Position numbers and translations under genes: made by a program. DNA of 38,272 nucleotides from a virus, in IMG/VR virus record IMGVR_UViG_3300042434_000607, positions 1 through 38,272 of that record, one strand, 5' to 3'. Shown in pieces: positions 29,772-38,210 of the stretch (its first letter is position 1; the number at the start of each line of letters is the position of its first letter). The notes beneath the pieces are model-generated. The model was not told the DNA's origin. It did not search any database and worked only from the letters and a program-made list of their open reading frames with translations.

Positions 29772-30536
29772 TTAGAACGATCCGCCGTCTACCGATGACG
29801 ACGGGTCCAGGTAGTCGGTGCCAGCAGTCGCAGCGGCGTAGCCCGTGCCGTTGCCCTTGAGGAGGCCAGAGACAGCAGACGTAAGCCCGAGCCCGCCGTA
29901 ACCCACAGCAACCGCCGTGCCTTGCCAGACGCCGCTGGAGATCGTGCCGACGCTGGTCAGGCTCGATCCGGTGACGCCGCTGCCAAGAGCAGAAGACGAC
30001 AGCACGGCCGTGCCGTTGATCGCGTAGCTTTTTCCACTCACGAGGTTGACGTGCTCGCTGCTCGTCCACGCGTCGATGGAGTCGGTCCACGTCAGGGTTT
30101 TGTCCGTCGTCCCCTTCAGCGTGATGCCGCCGCCGTCGGCTGTCTCGTCGGATGGTGATGCCGTGTCGCCGAGAATTACGTTTTTGTCTTCGACAACCAG
30201 GCTCGTACTGTTGATATTCGTCGTCGTGCCGTTGACGGTCAGGTTGCCGGTCACGGTCAGGTTCGATGAGATCGTGCCGCCAGTAAGCGGCAGGTAGTTC
30301 GCAAGCTGCGAAGACACATCCACGGCGGCGACCGCGCTTGTGACGTAGCTCTTCGTAGCGAACACTCCGTCGCCCCCTATAGCGATCACGCTCGTGGCGT
30401 TGCCGTCCTGCCCGAGCCCCTTGCCGTAGTAGAGGACGTTCTCGACTTCATTAAACGCGCACTCCGCGTTGAGAAGAGTCGCTGGAGCGCCAGCGTTCCC
30501 AGATACTCGCCGCTTCAGCCTGATCGTGTTCGCCAT
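29772..30536 (-). CDS. Fibre-like protein of the short cassette
   Basis: The 254-residue protein begins MANTIRLKRRVSGNAGAPAT, akin to the head of the LamG fibre (MANKIKLRRS). It continues with a repetitive stalk (TISSNLTVTGNLTVNGTT, GITLKGTTDKTLTW, SLTSVGTISSGVWQGTAV) and ends VDGGSF. Such stalks are typical of trimeric phage fibres. No receptor-binding head is present. GAGGAGA precedes the ATG. Confidence 0.75.
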   Translation of the reverse strand: MANTIRLKRRVSGNAGAPATLLNAECAFNEVENVLYYGKGLGQDGNATSVIAIGGDGVFATKSYVTSAVAAVDVSSQLANYLPLTGGTISSNLTVTGNLTVNGTTTNINSTSLVVEDKNVILGDTASPSDETADGGGITLKGTTDKTLTWTDSIDAWTSSEHVNLVSGKSYAINGTAVLSSSALGSGVTGSSLTSVGTISSGVWQGTAVAVGYGGLGLTSAVSGLLKGNGTGYAAATAGTDYLDPSSSVDGGSF

Positions 30537-30547
30537 GACCTATCTCC

Positions 30548-30811
30548 TCAGAAGTTCGCGCCGTCGATCACAAGATTTGATTCTGGTGCATCCCGCCATT
30601 TGCCATCCGCGTACCGCAGGAGGTCGCCAGGCTGCGGCGAGTCGATTTGCACATCTGCCAGTGACGCCAGGGTATTGCTGCTGGCCGGCCCTTGCGGCCC
30701 GACGCCGCCAATGACGTTGACAGACACAGCAGAAGCCGCGACAGACGCCGACACAGCCGTTCCTGAAACGGTGGCCGTGATCGGGTTGCTAGTGACGTTG
30801 GCCGTTGTCAC
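30548..30811 (-). CDS. Short fibre-linker protein with collagen-like turn
   Basis: This 87-residue protein is rich in Val, Ala, Ser and Thr (ITATVSGTAVSASVAASAVS) with GPQGP, then SLADVQIDSPQPGDLLRYAD and an IDGANF end. The order matches the first 250 residues of the 1068-residue fibre, including the final DGxxF motif, so it is the short paralogue. The GTG start overlaps the previous stop (GTGA). Confidence 0.7.
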   Translation of the reverse strand: MTTANVTSNPITATVSGTAVSASVAASAVSVNVIGGVGPQGPASSNTLASLADVQIDSPQPGDLLRYADGKWRDAPESNLVIDGANF

Positions 30812-31131
30812 CCGACGACCTCCACCAGACCCTGCAGTGCGGTCCTCCGCACACTACCCGGAGCGTCCCACTCAAGACGCCAGCCGTACGTGCCGACCGG
30901 TAGAGCGGCCGTCTGCTGCTCCGTAAGTGCAATGTTCACGACGCCGGCCGCGGCATTGGTCAGCGTGGTCGTGAACGCCGTCACTGTGTTGCCGGTAACC
31001 AGCGATGTGATCACCGCCGAGACCGTGTAGCCGGTCATGGTCGTGGGCGAGAAGTCGATCGTCGTGCCGAGCTCGTCGCCGCGGCGAAGCGACAGCCCCA
31101 GCTGGCCGGGAAGTTGGCTGTACGTGCTCAT
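30808..31131 (-). CDS. BppU-like protein of the short cassette
   Basis: This 107-residue protein, with LPGQLGLSLRRGDELG, GYTVSAVI, AAAGVVNIALTEQ and YGWRLEW, is the paralogue of the protein at 22716-23084. It would attach the small fibre to the virion. The ATG is in an ATGA overlap with the connector gene before it. Its presence between connector genes is unusual. Confidence 0.72.
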   Translation of the reverse strand: MSTYSQLPGQLGLSLRRGDELGTTIDFSPTTMTGYTVSAVITSLVTGNTVTAFTTTLTNAAAGVVNIALTEQQTAALPVGTYGWRLEWDAPGSVRRTALQGLVEVVG

Positions 31132-31739
31132 CGGTAAGTCCCCCAGCGGCACGAGTCGAGCAGGGAGTTCACGCCGAACTCGATTTCCTTAGACACAGTG
31201 CCGGTCAGCACAGACTCACGCCGGTCATACCAGTGAGCCACCAGCATCAGAATTGCGTGCCGGATCTGCGTAGGCACGCTGCGGCCGTCCTCGCCGTACC
31301 CGCCCCACCAGGTGATCATCACCGAGTTATCGTCGCGGCGATGCACGGGCCACGCCTGCTCGTACAGCGGGCTGATGGTGCCAGGCGTGGAGTGCCGGTC
31401 GACCCGGTACTCGTTCGACGGGAACACCACCACGGCACCGGTCTCCGTGGTGTACGTGATCGCCACTGAGGTGACGGCCGAGGCGGTTGCCATCGGCGGC
31501 CGTGGTAGCTCAATGTTGTCGAGGCCGTTCGGCGGAAACCCGTCCAGCCGCATCGTCCACTGCGTGTGAACCAGCGAGCGGTCCAGGTACTCCTCGACCC
31601 ACCCTCGAGCAGCTGCCACCAGGCCCATGATGTAGTTGTTGTCGTCGTCCGTATCGACGCGCAGGTGGGCCTTGGCGTCCGTGATGGTCACGGGCTCCAC
31701 GACAGACTGCGTGGCTCGTGTCAGGCTGCGGTACGTCAT
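31128..31739 (-). CDS. Head-tail connector (gp6-like)
   Basis: The 203-residue protein fits connector proteins of the HK97 gp6 or phiE125 gp8 type: PVTITDAKAHLRVDTDDDNN, LVAAARGWVEEYLDRSLV, and near the end IRHAILMLVAHWYDRRESVL. Twelve copies normally sit under the portal. It overlaps neighbours by four bases on both sides. Confidence 0.88.
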   Translation of the reverse strand: MTYRSLTRATQSVVEPVTITDAKAHLRVDTDDDNNYIMGLVAAARGWVEEYLDRSLVHTQWTMRLDGFPPNGLDNIELPRPPMATASAVTSVAITYTTETGAVVVFPSNEYRVDRHSTPGTISPLYEQAWPVHRRDDNSVMITWWGGYGEDGRSVPTQIRHAILMLVAHWYDRRESVLTGTVSKEIEFGVNSLLDSCRWGTYR

Positions 31740-31933
31740 CGCGTGCGTTTCCTGCGTGGCGTGGCGTCGGCCGTCTTCACTGGCGTTTCGACCGCAGCCG
31801 TTTCGATCAACTGCTGCTGTTTGTCCTCAACCGCGATTTTTCTGGCGAGCAACTCGGCAGCCAGGCCGCCGGGGATGTCCACCGTCTGACCTGAGCAGTA
31901 AGCACGCCACGACCGGATGAACTTCAGTTTCAC
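31736..31933 (-). CDS. Short phage protein near head-tail connectors
   Basis: This 65-residue protein starts VKLKFIRSWRAYCSGQTVDI and has PGGLAAELLARKIAVE, a pattern often found in short proteins between capsid and connector genes, then a basic tail. The GTG start in a GTGA overlap, with AGGA six bases before, is preferred over an upstream ATG. Role unknown; a small capsid or neck accessory is possible. Confidence 0.65.
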   Translation of the reverse strand: MKLKFIRSWRAYCSGQTVDIPGGLAAELLARKIAVEDKQQQLIETAAVETPVKTADATPRRKRTR

Positions 31934-32667
31934 GATTGTCCTACGCTCCATGCAGTTTCGGGGGCCTTGTTCGCCTTCATCCAATCGCTCGTGTATTGGA
32001 AAACCGGCTTGCCGAGATCCTTGCCAGGCCACGTCACGACGTACTCGCCGTGGCCGATCGACACCCGCGGCGTAACGAAACACTTGTTCCCTGAGTCACG
32101 CCACGTCCGCCAGAACCCTATGTCCGAGTCCACGCGGCCCTCGCCGTAACTTCCCTGCGGGTCCGGTTGTTCCCAGAACCAGGGCTTCTTCATTCGCTTC
32201 AGGGCGGCCGTCGAGAGGATCGTGCAGCCGAAGTGGGCGCTATCTACCTGCTGCACAGGCTCGGCAAACCACGACGTGGGCAGCGTCGTCGAGCCGCTGG
32301 CCGGCGGGTCGTCTAGTGTGCCGAGCAGCGTCAGCATCGGCCGGCCGTCCTCTCGCTTCACCTGCAGCGGAGCTATGGCATCGCACTGGAACGCCAAGGC
32401 CATAGCGAACAGCTGTTCGATATCCTGGCGGGAAACAAACGTGTCGAAATCAAGCGTGATGATGTATTCGCACTGGTCGACGAACTGCTCCATCATCCGC
32501 GTGAGTACCTGGCTCCAGAACGCACCCTGGCCGAGCGTGGGCCGGATGCCCAGCGGCATGAGGGCCTGAGCCCAGCCGAACAGGTTAGCCAGAGGGCCGA
32601 ACCGCGGGCCGGACAGGATCGCCTCGGCCCGGATCTCGACCTCGGTGCCCCCTACCTTGATGACCAT
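31930..32667 (-). CDS. Capsid-adjacent glycosyltransferase, GT-A type
   Basis: The 245-residue protein carries ILSGPRFGPLANLF at the start, a DxD motif in YIITLDFDTFVSRQDIEQLF (Asp73, Asp75), and the loop VDSAHFGCTILSTAALKRM, followed by SDIGFWRTWRDSG. These are features of GT2-like enzymes. GGAGGTT precedes the ATG. It is the only gene between major capsid and connector proteins, so a virion protein, above all the capsid, is a plausible acceptor; this is inference. Confidence 0.72.
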   Translation of the reverse strand: MVIKVGGTEVEIRAEAILSGPRFGPLANLFGWAQALMPLGIRPTLGQGAFWSQVLTRMMEQFVDQCEYIITLDFDTFVSRQDIEQLFAMALAFQCDAIAPLQVKREDGRPMLTLLGTLDDPPASGSTTLPTSWFAEPVQQVDSAHFGCTILSTAALKRMKKPWFWEQPDPQGSYGEGRVDSDIGFWRTWRDSGNKCFVTPRVSIGHGEYVVTWPGKDLGKPVFQYTSDWMKANKAPETAWSVGQS

Positions 32668-32682
32668 GCAACCTCCAAATGA

Positions 32683-32716
32683 GAGCGGGCGGCTCCCGTG
32701 TGAGAGCCGCCCGCTC
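32683..32716 (-). terminator. Strong hairpin after the major capsid gene
   Basis: A perfect 13-bp inverted repeat (GAGCGGGCGGCTC at 32683-32695 and its complement at 32704-32716, 8-base loop) lies between the capsid stop and the glycosyltransferase ribosome site. No T-run follows, so it would lower rather than stop downstream transcription, or protect the capsid mRNA end. Confidence 0.65.
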
Positions 32717-32741
32717 AGGATTGCACTGCTGTCAAGCAGGA

Positions 32742-34076
32742 TCAGACACCACGCAGGGCGATGACCGGGCCGGGCACCGTCGAGCTGCCGATCGTGTGGT
32801 GGGAAATTCCCACCCGAGCGATCGCCCGGATCACGGTCTGGTCGGACAGGAAGTTGACCTGGTCGCTGCTCTGGATCTCCAGCCCCGCACGGGTGCCGTA
32901 GATCGAGGAGTTGGCCAGATCGCCGTAGAGGCACATGACCTTGCCGGTGGCATCGTCGCTGCCCGGCAGCTGGTCGGTGAACACGACCGGCGAACCGAGG
33001 AACGTGAGGCCGAGGCCCTGCGACAGGCCGACCGAACCACCCTGGTTCAGGTCGAGGGCCTGCATGCAGGTGGCGAAGAAGTACGGCGAGCAGTACCACT
33101 TGGCACCCGCCCGGCTGTGCTGCGGAACGGCAGCCATCATGGCGAGCAGGTTCGCCTTGGTCACCTCGTCCGGCGTGTCACCGGCAGCGGCCACAAGCGA
33201 CGCAGCGTAGTCGTAGGTGGTCACCTCGCTCGCCGTGGTGGTCTTGAGCAGACCGCCGGCGTGAGACGTGACGATACCCGCGACACCCGGAGCGTTGCTC
33301 GGGTTGCCGAGCCACGCTGCCGCCTCCACGGCATTGCTGATGCCGAGGGCCAGCTCAGCCGCGACCCAGTCGGCGATCGAAACGATCGAGTCCTGGAGCA
33401 GCTCGCTGGACACCACCACGGCGGCGCCGAGCTTCTTGGCCGTCACGGTCACCTGGGTGGCCGACGGGTCGGCCGGAGTGATCGCGGAGTTTTCCGAGAT
33501 CCACCCACCGCTCACGCCCGCCGTCCGCTTCGGGAACAGCACCACGTCGCTCGGCATCTGAACGCTGGTGGCGTTCGACGCGAAGGCCGAGTATTGCTCG
33601 ACGAGCCGCAGCACGGTGCTCGACAGCACGTCGGGCACGAAGTTGCTGCCGGCACCGGACGCACCACCGAGGGCACGCACCTCGACGCCGTGGTCCTCGC
33701 ACCACCGCTTGGCGTGAGCGTCGCCGCTCTTCGCCTTGAACCACATGCCCGCCTTGTAGGCGTCCTCGGCCTTCCCGAACGCACGGAGCCGGCCCGAGAA
33801 CGGAACCGCCTCGACGCGGGCCTTCTCGCTCCGCTCCTCGGTCACCTCGGGGGCAGGCGTGCAGCGGTCGACAACCGCCCGCAGGTTCTTGGCCGACTCG
33901 GCCACGTTCTTCTCGAAGTCGATCTTCTTGGAGAGCTTGGCGGCGTCGGCCGTCAGCGTCTCGAGCTCGAGGTCGCGCTCGGCGATCTTGTCGGCGTCGC
34001 CTTCGATGGCCCGCACGGCGTCGATCCGGTTGGCGAGGGCAGCCGCCTCGTCCTGAAGCTTCTTGAGGTTGTCCAT
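32742..34076 (-). CDS. Major capsid protein, HK97 fold
   Basis: The 444-residue protein begins with a delta-domain coiled coil (MDNLKKLQDEAAALANRI through about residue 85), which replaces a separate scaffold and is normally removed by the prohead protease. The HK97 core follows: VEQYSAFASNATSVQMPS, GGWISENSAITPADPS, LGAAVVVSSELLQDS and LGSPVVFTDQLPG. AGGAG lies 11 bases before the ATG; an earlier in-frame ATG is less likely. A strong hairpin follows the stop. Confidence 0.95.
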   Translation of the reverse strand: MDNLKKLQDEAAALANRIDAVRAIEGDADKIAERDLELETLTADAAKLSKKIDFEKNVAESAKNLRAVVDRCTPAPEVTEERSEKARVEAVPFSGRLRAFGKAEDAYKAGMWFKAKSGDAHAKRWCEDHGVEVRALGGASGAGSNFVPDVLSSTVLRLVEQYSAFASNATSVQMPSDVVLFPKRTAGVSGGWISENSAITPADPSATQVTVTAKKLGAAVVVSSELLQDSIVSIADWVAAELALGISNAVEAAAWLGNPSNAPGVAGIVTSHAGGLLKTTTASEVTTYDYAASLVAAAGDTPDEVTKANLLAMMAAVPQHSRAGAKWYCSPYFFATCMQALDLNQGGSVGLSQGLGLTFLGSPVVFTDQLPGSDDATGKVMCLYGDLANSSIYGTRAGLEIQSSDQVNFLSDQTVIRAIARVGISHHTIGSSTVPGPVIALRGV

Positions 34077-34125
34077 GTGTCGTGAGACTCCTGCGGCGGT
34101 ATTGCCGATGGAGTCCACGGTGCCA

Positions 34126-34296
34126 CTAGGGACGGGGTACCTTGCAGAAGCGAACGCCAGAAAGTGTTGTTTTCACAAACGCAACAGCACGCGCGCCGCA
34201 CCTCGGGCAGCGCAGATACCGCTGCCGCTCGTCACCGACCGGACGGCTGGAACGGCAGCGCAACTTTTCGCCGCAGGTGCAGCGTGCGTCAGACAC
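34126..34296 (-). CDS. 56-residue zinc-ribbon protein
   Basis: This short gene has a GTG start overlapping the protease stop by eight bases, with GAGG upstream. The protein has CTCGEKLRC and RYLRCPRCGARA, four to five cysteines in a zinc-ribbon layout, with Arg-rich flanks. It lies between protease and capsid genes, where compact phages often have a small accessory gene. A nucleic-acid or capsid-assembly role is possible; none is known. Confidence 0.68.
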   Translation of the reverse strand: MSDARCTCGEKLRCRSSRPVGDERQRYLRCPRCGARAVAFVKTTLSGVRFCKVPRP

Positions 34297-34927
34297 GGCG
34301 AAGCCTCAGAACCGCGGCGGCTGCCGCATCACGGGCCAGCGAACGCTTCGCAACAACAGCGGCCGCCGTCTCGGGCTGCGACTGCGTTGCCAGCCACGCC
34401 TCGTACGAACGCATCGCAACGCCGGCCGACGTGCTGGGGTACGCGGGAACCAGAACCGGCCCCACGTCGTAGAGTCCAGACACCTCGCGGATCTGCCGCA
34501 CGGCCTTACCATCGTCGCCCTGGCGGAAACCTTCGCCAGCCTTGTCGACCGTGAAAGCGAACGACGAGCCGCGAACGTCACGCCGCTGGATCAACTCCAT
34601 CACGTCGGCACGGCTCACGGGAGGCGTCACGACGTACCGCAGGCCCTTGTCGTCCGACGAGAGCTCGAGCGTGCCGCTCGACGTGCGGCCCAGCACGATG
34701 TTGCTGTCGTGGTTGAACAGCGCCACAACGTCCTGGCGGCCCCGCTGGCGGCTCAGGATCTTGTCGAAGGCACCGGGCAGGATCTCCTCACGGAAACCGC
34801 CCAGGTCGAGCGACAGCCGGTTGTAGACCGCAGCGTATCCGATGATGGCTGCCCGGCCGTCGGCCCGGCTCTCGACGATCAGTTCCTGCTCGTCCTCAAA
34901 GGCGAAGTCGCGGCGTTCAATTTCCAT
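34289..34927 (-). CDS. HK97-type prohead protease
   Basis: The 212-residue protein shows the family order: IIGYAAVYNRLSLDLGGF, VVALFNHDSNIVLGRT with catalytic His73, and RGSSFAFTV with Ser121 or Ser122 as nucleophile, then a C-terminal Ala-rich tail. It cleaves the capsid delta domain during maturation and then itself. It overlaps the portal gene by 11 bases. Confidence 0.93.
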   Translation of the reverse strand: MEIERRDFAFEDEQELIVESRADGRAAIIGYAAVYNRLSLDLGGFREEILPGAFDKILSRQRGRQDVVALFNHDSNIVLGRTSSGTLELSSDDKGLRYVVTPPVSRADVMELIQRRDVRGSSFAFTVDKAGEGFRQGDDGKAVRQIREVSGLYDVGPVLVPAYPSTSAGVAMRSYEAWLATQSQPETAAAVVAKRSLARDAAAAAVLRLRRV

Positions 34928-36203
34928 CGGTAGCGTCCTCCTCGGATTGGTCCTCGGTGTCGTCGGCTGGGCTTTCCTCGTCCTCGACCGGCGGCTCGGG
35001 CATCGGCTCCGCGGCCGGCTCCTCTCCCACCTTGTCCAGCGTGGTCATGTTCAGCTGCACAAAGTGCTTGTCGCCTTCCGGGCCGATCGGGTTCAGGTTC
35101 TCAAGCTCACGGATCTCGTTGATCGTCATCCAGCCATTTTGCAGTGCCGACACGTAGTAGGCCGACCGGCTGGCGTGATCACCACGCAGCAGGCCGCTCA
35201 CGCTGTGCTCAGCGAAGTACCGCTCGTCGTCCACGATGAGGTCACGGCTGATGGCAGCCTCCCACCGCTTCAGGTGCGGCAGCAGGCAGTGCTGGACGAA
35301 TTCCGTCCCCTGTACCTCGATATTCGAATAGGTCGACCGTGTCAGGTCTTGAATCATGTGCGGTGGTACACGGAACGCCCGGCAGATCTCGATGACCTGG
35401 TACTGCCGGGTCTCAAGGAACTGCGCCGCCTCGTTGCTGCCGCTGAGCTCGTGGGCCTTCACGCCGTTAGGCAAGACCGCCGTGCGGTGTGCCCGGTCCG
35501 GCCCGCGGTGCATCCGCTCCCACTGCTCCCTTAGCCGCTCCGACGCTTCGGCCGGGATCGGGTTGTCAGACTCCAGGACAATGCCGGGCCGGGCACCGTT
35601 GCCGAAGTAGGTGGCACCGTGAGACTCAAGGGCCTGTGCCAGGCCGATGGCATTGCGGAACAACTGGTACGTCGGCACTGGCTTGATGCCGTCCTCGGTC
35701 GTGAACCGCAGGGCGAAAATCTGGTCCTGGCTGTAGACCGTCTGCCGGCCGTTTGGCTCGCGGTAGCGATACCGCACCGTGCCGTCCTCCAGCCGCTCGG
35801 CCTCCATCCTGGAGGAGTGCAGCGGCCACAGCTCAGAGACCGCACCTCGAGCACCTGGGCGGATCTCCGCGTAGGACGCACCATAGTGCAGATACATCCC
35901 GGTCATCCAATCCCGGAACTCCTGTGCCGTCTGCCACGGGTTCGGCTGCATGTGCAGGAGCCGATAGACGGGGTTCGCCGGTGCCTTGGCCTTGCCGCCG
36001 TTCAGCAGCCGCTCGTAGACGTGCAGCGGCAGCGAGCTCACAGCGTCGGAGATGACGCGGATGCAGGCCGTGTAGGCCGAGCATGCCATGGAGTTGTCGG
36101 CTGTGACACGGACGCCGGAGGCCGTGCGGCCGCCACCCATGTCGTGCCACTCCACGCCACGCAGGTCGATCATCTTGAAGTCGGCGGCAGCGTTCTCGCT
36201 CAT
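34917..36203 (-). CDS. Portal protein, HK97 family
   Basis: The 428-residue protein has the usual portal features: SAYTACIRVISDAVSSLPLH near the start, YRLLHMQPNPWQTAQEFRDW, YGASYAEIRP, VLPNGVKAHELSGSN, CRAFRVPPHMIQDLTRSTY and NIEVQGTEFVQHCLLPHLKR. A long acidic tail ends it. Twelve copies form the DNA channel of the head. It is coupled to the large terminase gene by ATGA. Confidence 0.95.
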   Translation of the reverse strand: MSENAAADFKMIDLRGVEWHDMGGGRTASGVRVTADNSMACSAYTACIRVISDAVSSLPLHVYERLLNGGKAKAPANPVYRLLHMQPNPWQTAQEFRDWMTGMYLHYGASYAEIRPGARGAVSELWPLHSSRMEAERLEDGTVRYRYREPNGRQTVYSQDQIFALRFTTEDGIKPVPTYQLFRNAIGLAQALESHGATYFGNGARPGIVLESDNPIPAEASERLREQWERMHRGPDRAHRTAVLPNGVKAHELSGSNEAAQFLETRQYQVIEICRAFRVPPHMIQDLTRSTYSNIEVQGTEFVQHCLLPHLKRWEAAISRDLIVDDERYFAEHSVSGLLRGDHASRSAYYVSALQNGWMTINEIRELENLNPIGPEGDKHFVQLNMTTLDKVGEEPAAEPMPEPPVEDEESPADDTEDQSEEDATDGN

Positions 36204-37801
36204 AGCGTGATGATGTCCCAGGATTGGTCGGGCGGCGTCGTGGTGGCTACGGCATGAAGTCCGAGAGCCATGACCAGCGACACAATGCCGTCGATACGCT
36301 CGGTGCTTTTCGCCTTGCTCGGCTTGATGTTGCCCTGGTGGTCAGACTGCACCGCGACGTTCCCAGCCATCCACGACAGCACCGGGTGGTTCGCGTGGCG
36401 AATACGCTCCGACAGCACAAGGTTTTCCAACTGCTTGCTCGGGCTCGACATTGAGCCATAGCCCTGCCCAAATCCTGTCACCTGGAGGCCATCTCCTTGC
36501 AGTTGTGTTGCCAGCTGCGTGGCGTTCCAGCGGTCGATCCCCACCTGCCGGATGTTGTACTTCTGCGACAGTTCGACGATGTCTCGCCGGATCACGTCGT
36601 AGTCTGTGACGTTGCCATCGGTGGCTCGGATGTACCCGTCACGGATCCAGCCGATGTAGTCCACTTTGTCCCGCTGGGTCCGCTCGGCAGCGTTCTCCTG
36701 CGGCACCCAGAAGAACGGCATCACGTCGAACGAGCCGTCGTCGGCCTGACTCACAAGCACCAGGGCGCTCAGGTCGTACGTGGTCGCAAGGTCGAGGCCC
36801 GCGTACCACTCCCGATGCTCGAGGTCGGCCGACAGCGGCCCGCCGCACTTGGCCCATGTGTCGGGCGAGATCCACCGCACGTCCTGCGTTGTCCAGACGT
36901 TGAGCCGGTAGCGAAGGAACGCGTTGAGCTTCGACGGCGACTGCTCAGCCTCGCGGGCATCGGCGGCGAACGACTCCACTGTGATCGTCTCGCCGAGTGA
37001 CGGGTTCGCCTTGTGCCACGTCTTCTGGTCCTTCCAATCGTCCTCGGGCGAGGCCGCGTAGATACACCCAAAGAACGCAGGGTCGACGGTCGGGTCCGCG
37101 ATGCACCGCTCGGCGTACGCGTGCTGTTCCCAGCAGATACTCTTGCGGTCGTAGCCGGCCGTCGTGATCGACAGCAGCAGCGGCGAGCGTCTGGCCGCAC
37201 CACCGTACCGCAGGGCATCCCACAACCTGCGGTCCCGCTGGGCGTGGAGCTCGTCGAAGAGCAGGGCGTGGATGTTGAGACCCTCGGCCCGGAACGCGTC
37301 GGCCGACAGCACCCGATAAAACGAGTTGCTCTTCTTGTGCACGATGGTCTTGCGGCTGTCGATCACCTCGAGGTGGCGAGACAAAGCAGGCGATGCCCGC
37401 ACCATCGACGCAGCCTCGCGGTAGATGATGCCAGCTTGCTCGCGGTCGCATGCCGCACCGTAGACCTCGGCACCAGGCTCCGAGTCGAAAGCGGTCATGT
37501 AGAGCGCAATTCCGGCAAGTGTGGTACTCTTGCCTTGCTTCTTCGGGAGTTCGATGTACCCGACGCGATGCTTCCGTGTGCCGTCTGGGTGCAGCCGGCC
37601 GAAGAGCTCACGCATTACGTGATGCTGCCACGGCAAGAGCTTGAACGGCTTGCCAGCATTCTGCCCTTTGCTGTGGCGAAGGATCTTCTCGAAGAAGTGA
37701 ACAACACGCTCGTACTTGGCCTGACCCTCTTTGCAGAGATCAGGCGCCGTGGAGCTTGAAGAAGTCTTCGACTTCGTCGGTAGGCTTTTCTTGCTTGGCA
37801 C
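36200..37801 (-). CDS. terL: Terminase large subunit
   Basis: The 533-residue protein has an ATPase domain with LLPWQ (56-60), Walker A PKKQGKST (86-93), Walker B LLFDE (180-184) and the motor coupling motif SITTAGYD. The nuclease domain has GLDLATTYD (Asp337) and GIDRWNA (Asp423). It is of the Terminase_1 or HK97 type and cuts and pumps DNA into the prohead. The start is GTG inside the small terminase gene (62-base overlap); no better start is present further on. Confidence 0.95.
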   Translation of the reverse strand: MPSKKSLPTKSKTSSSSTAPDLCKEGQAKYERVVHFFEKILRHSKGQNAGKPFKLLPWQHHVMRELFGRLHPDGTRKHRVGYIELPKKQGKSTTLAGIALYMTAFDSEPGAEVYGAACDREQAGIIYREAASMVRASPALSRHLEVIDSRKTIVHKKSNSFYRVLSADAFRAEGLNIHALLFDELHAQRDRRLWDALRYGGAARRSPLLLSITTAGYDRKSICWEQHAYAERCIADPTVDPAFFGCIYAASPEDDWKDQKTWHKANPSLGETITVESFAADAREAEQSPSKLNAFLRYRLNVWTTQDVRWISPDTWAKCGGPLSADLEHREWYAGLDLATTYDLSALVLVSQADDGSFDVMPFFWVPQENAAERTQRDKVDYIGWIRDGYIRATDGNVTDYDVIRRDIVELSQKYNIRQVGIDRWNATQLATQLQGDGLQVTGFGQGYGSMSSPSKQLENLVLSERIRHANHPVLSWMAGNVAVQSDHQGNIKPSKAKSTERIDGIVSLVMALGLHAVATTTPPDQSWDIITL

Positions 37802-38210
37802 CTAGCCGCGTCCTGCTGGTAGGAGTCAATCCAAACTCGCCCATTAGCGAAGCCTGCAGGCTCACTAATCCTCGATATAGCGGCCCGGCTGGGTTCGGTT
37901 TCACGCCGCCGAGGTCCGTCTTCATGACCGGCCCAGTGGCACGCAGCTCGAGCAGACACGCCTGCGAAGCAGCGTACACCTCGCACAAAGTCGCCAAGGC
38001 TTCGCCGTCGGCCAGCGTCAACGTTCCGAGCTCCAGAAGAAGCGGCACAAACTCGTTCCACTTCTCGACTGCGAGCGGCTCGACGAGCAGTCGCTTCGGC
38101 ATCGGCGGCGAGCCCACCGGCGCCGGAAGGTCCGGCCGGATCTTCCGTTTGCCCGGATTGCCGGCCAGCTTTTTCACAGAGGCCGGTGTCGGCCTGCGTC
38201 CATTCGGCAT
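37740..38210 (-). CDS. terS: Terminase small subunit, P27 family
   Basis: The 156-residue protein starts MPNGRRPTPASVKKLAGNPG, the signature of P27-like small terminases, with PPMPKRLLVEPLAVEKWNEF and a helical core, and LMGEFGLTPTSRTRL near the end. It recognises the packaging site and hands DNA to TerL. It lies near the right end of the window; five more residues are possible at the start. Confidence 0.92.
   Translation of the reverse strand: MPNGRRPTPASVKKLAGNPGKRKIRPDLPAPVGSPPMPKRLLVEPLAVEKWNEFVPLLLELGTLTLADGEALATLCEVYAASQACLLELRATGPVMKTDLGGVKPNPAGPLYRGLVSLQASLMGEFGLTPTSRTRLGAKQEKPTDEVEDFFKLHGA

Noticed and set aside
32679-34085. Plus-strand ORF of 468 codons opposite the capsid gene
   Set aside because: It is an antisense shadow in a GC-rich region; composition is Arg- and His-heavy without domains, and the minus strand encodes a clear HK97 capsid protein.
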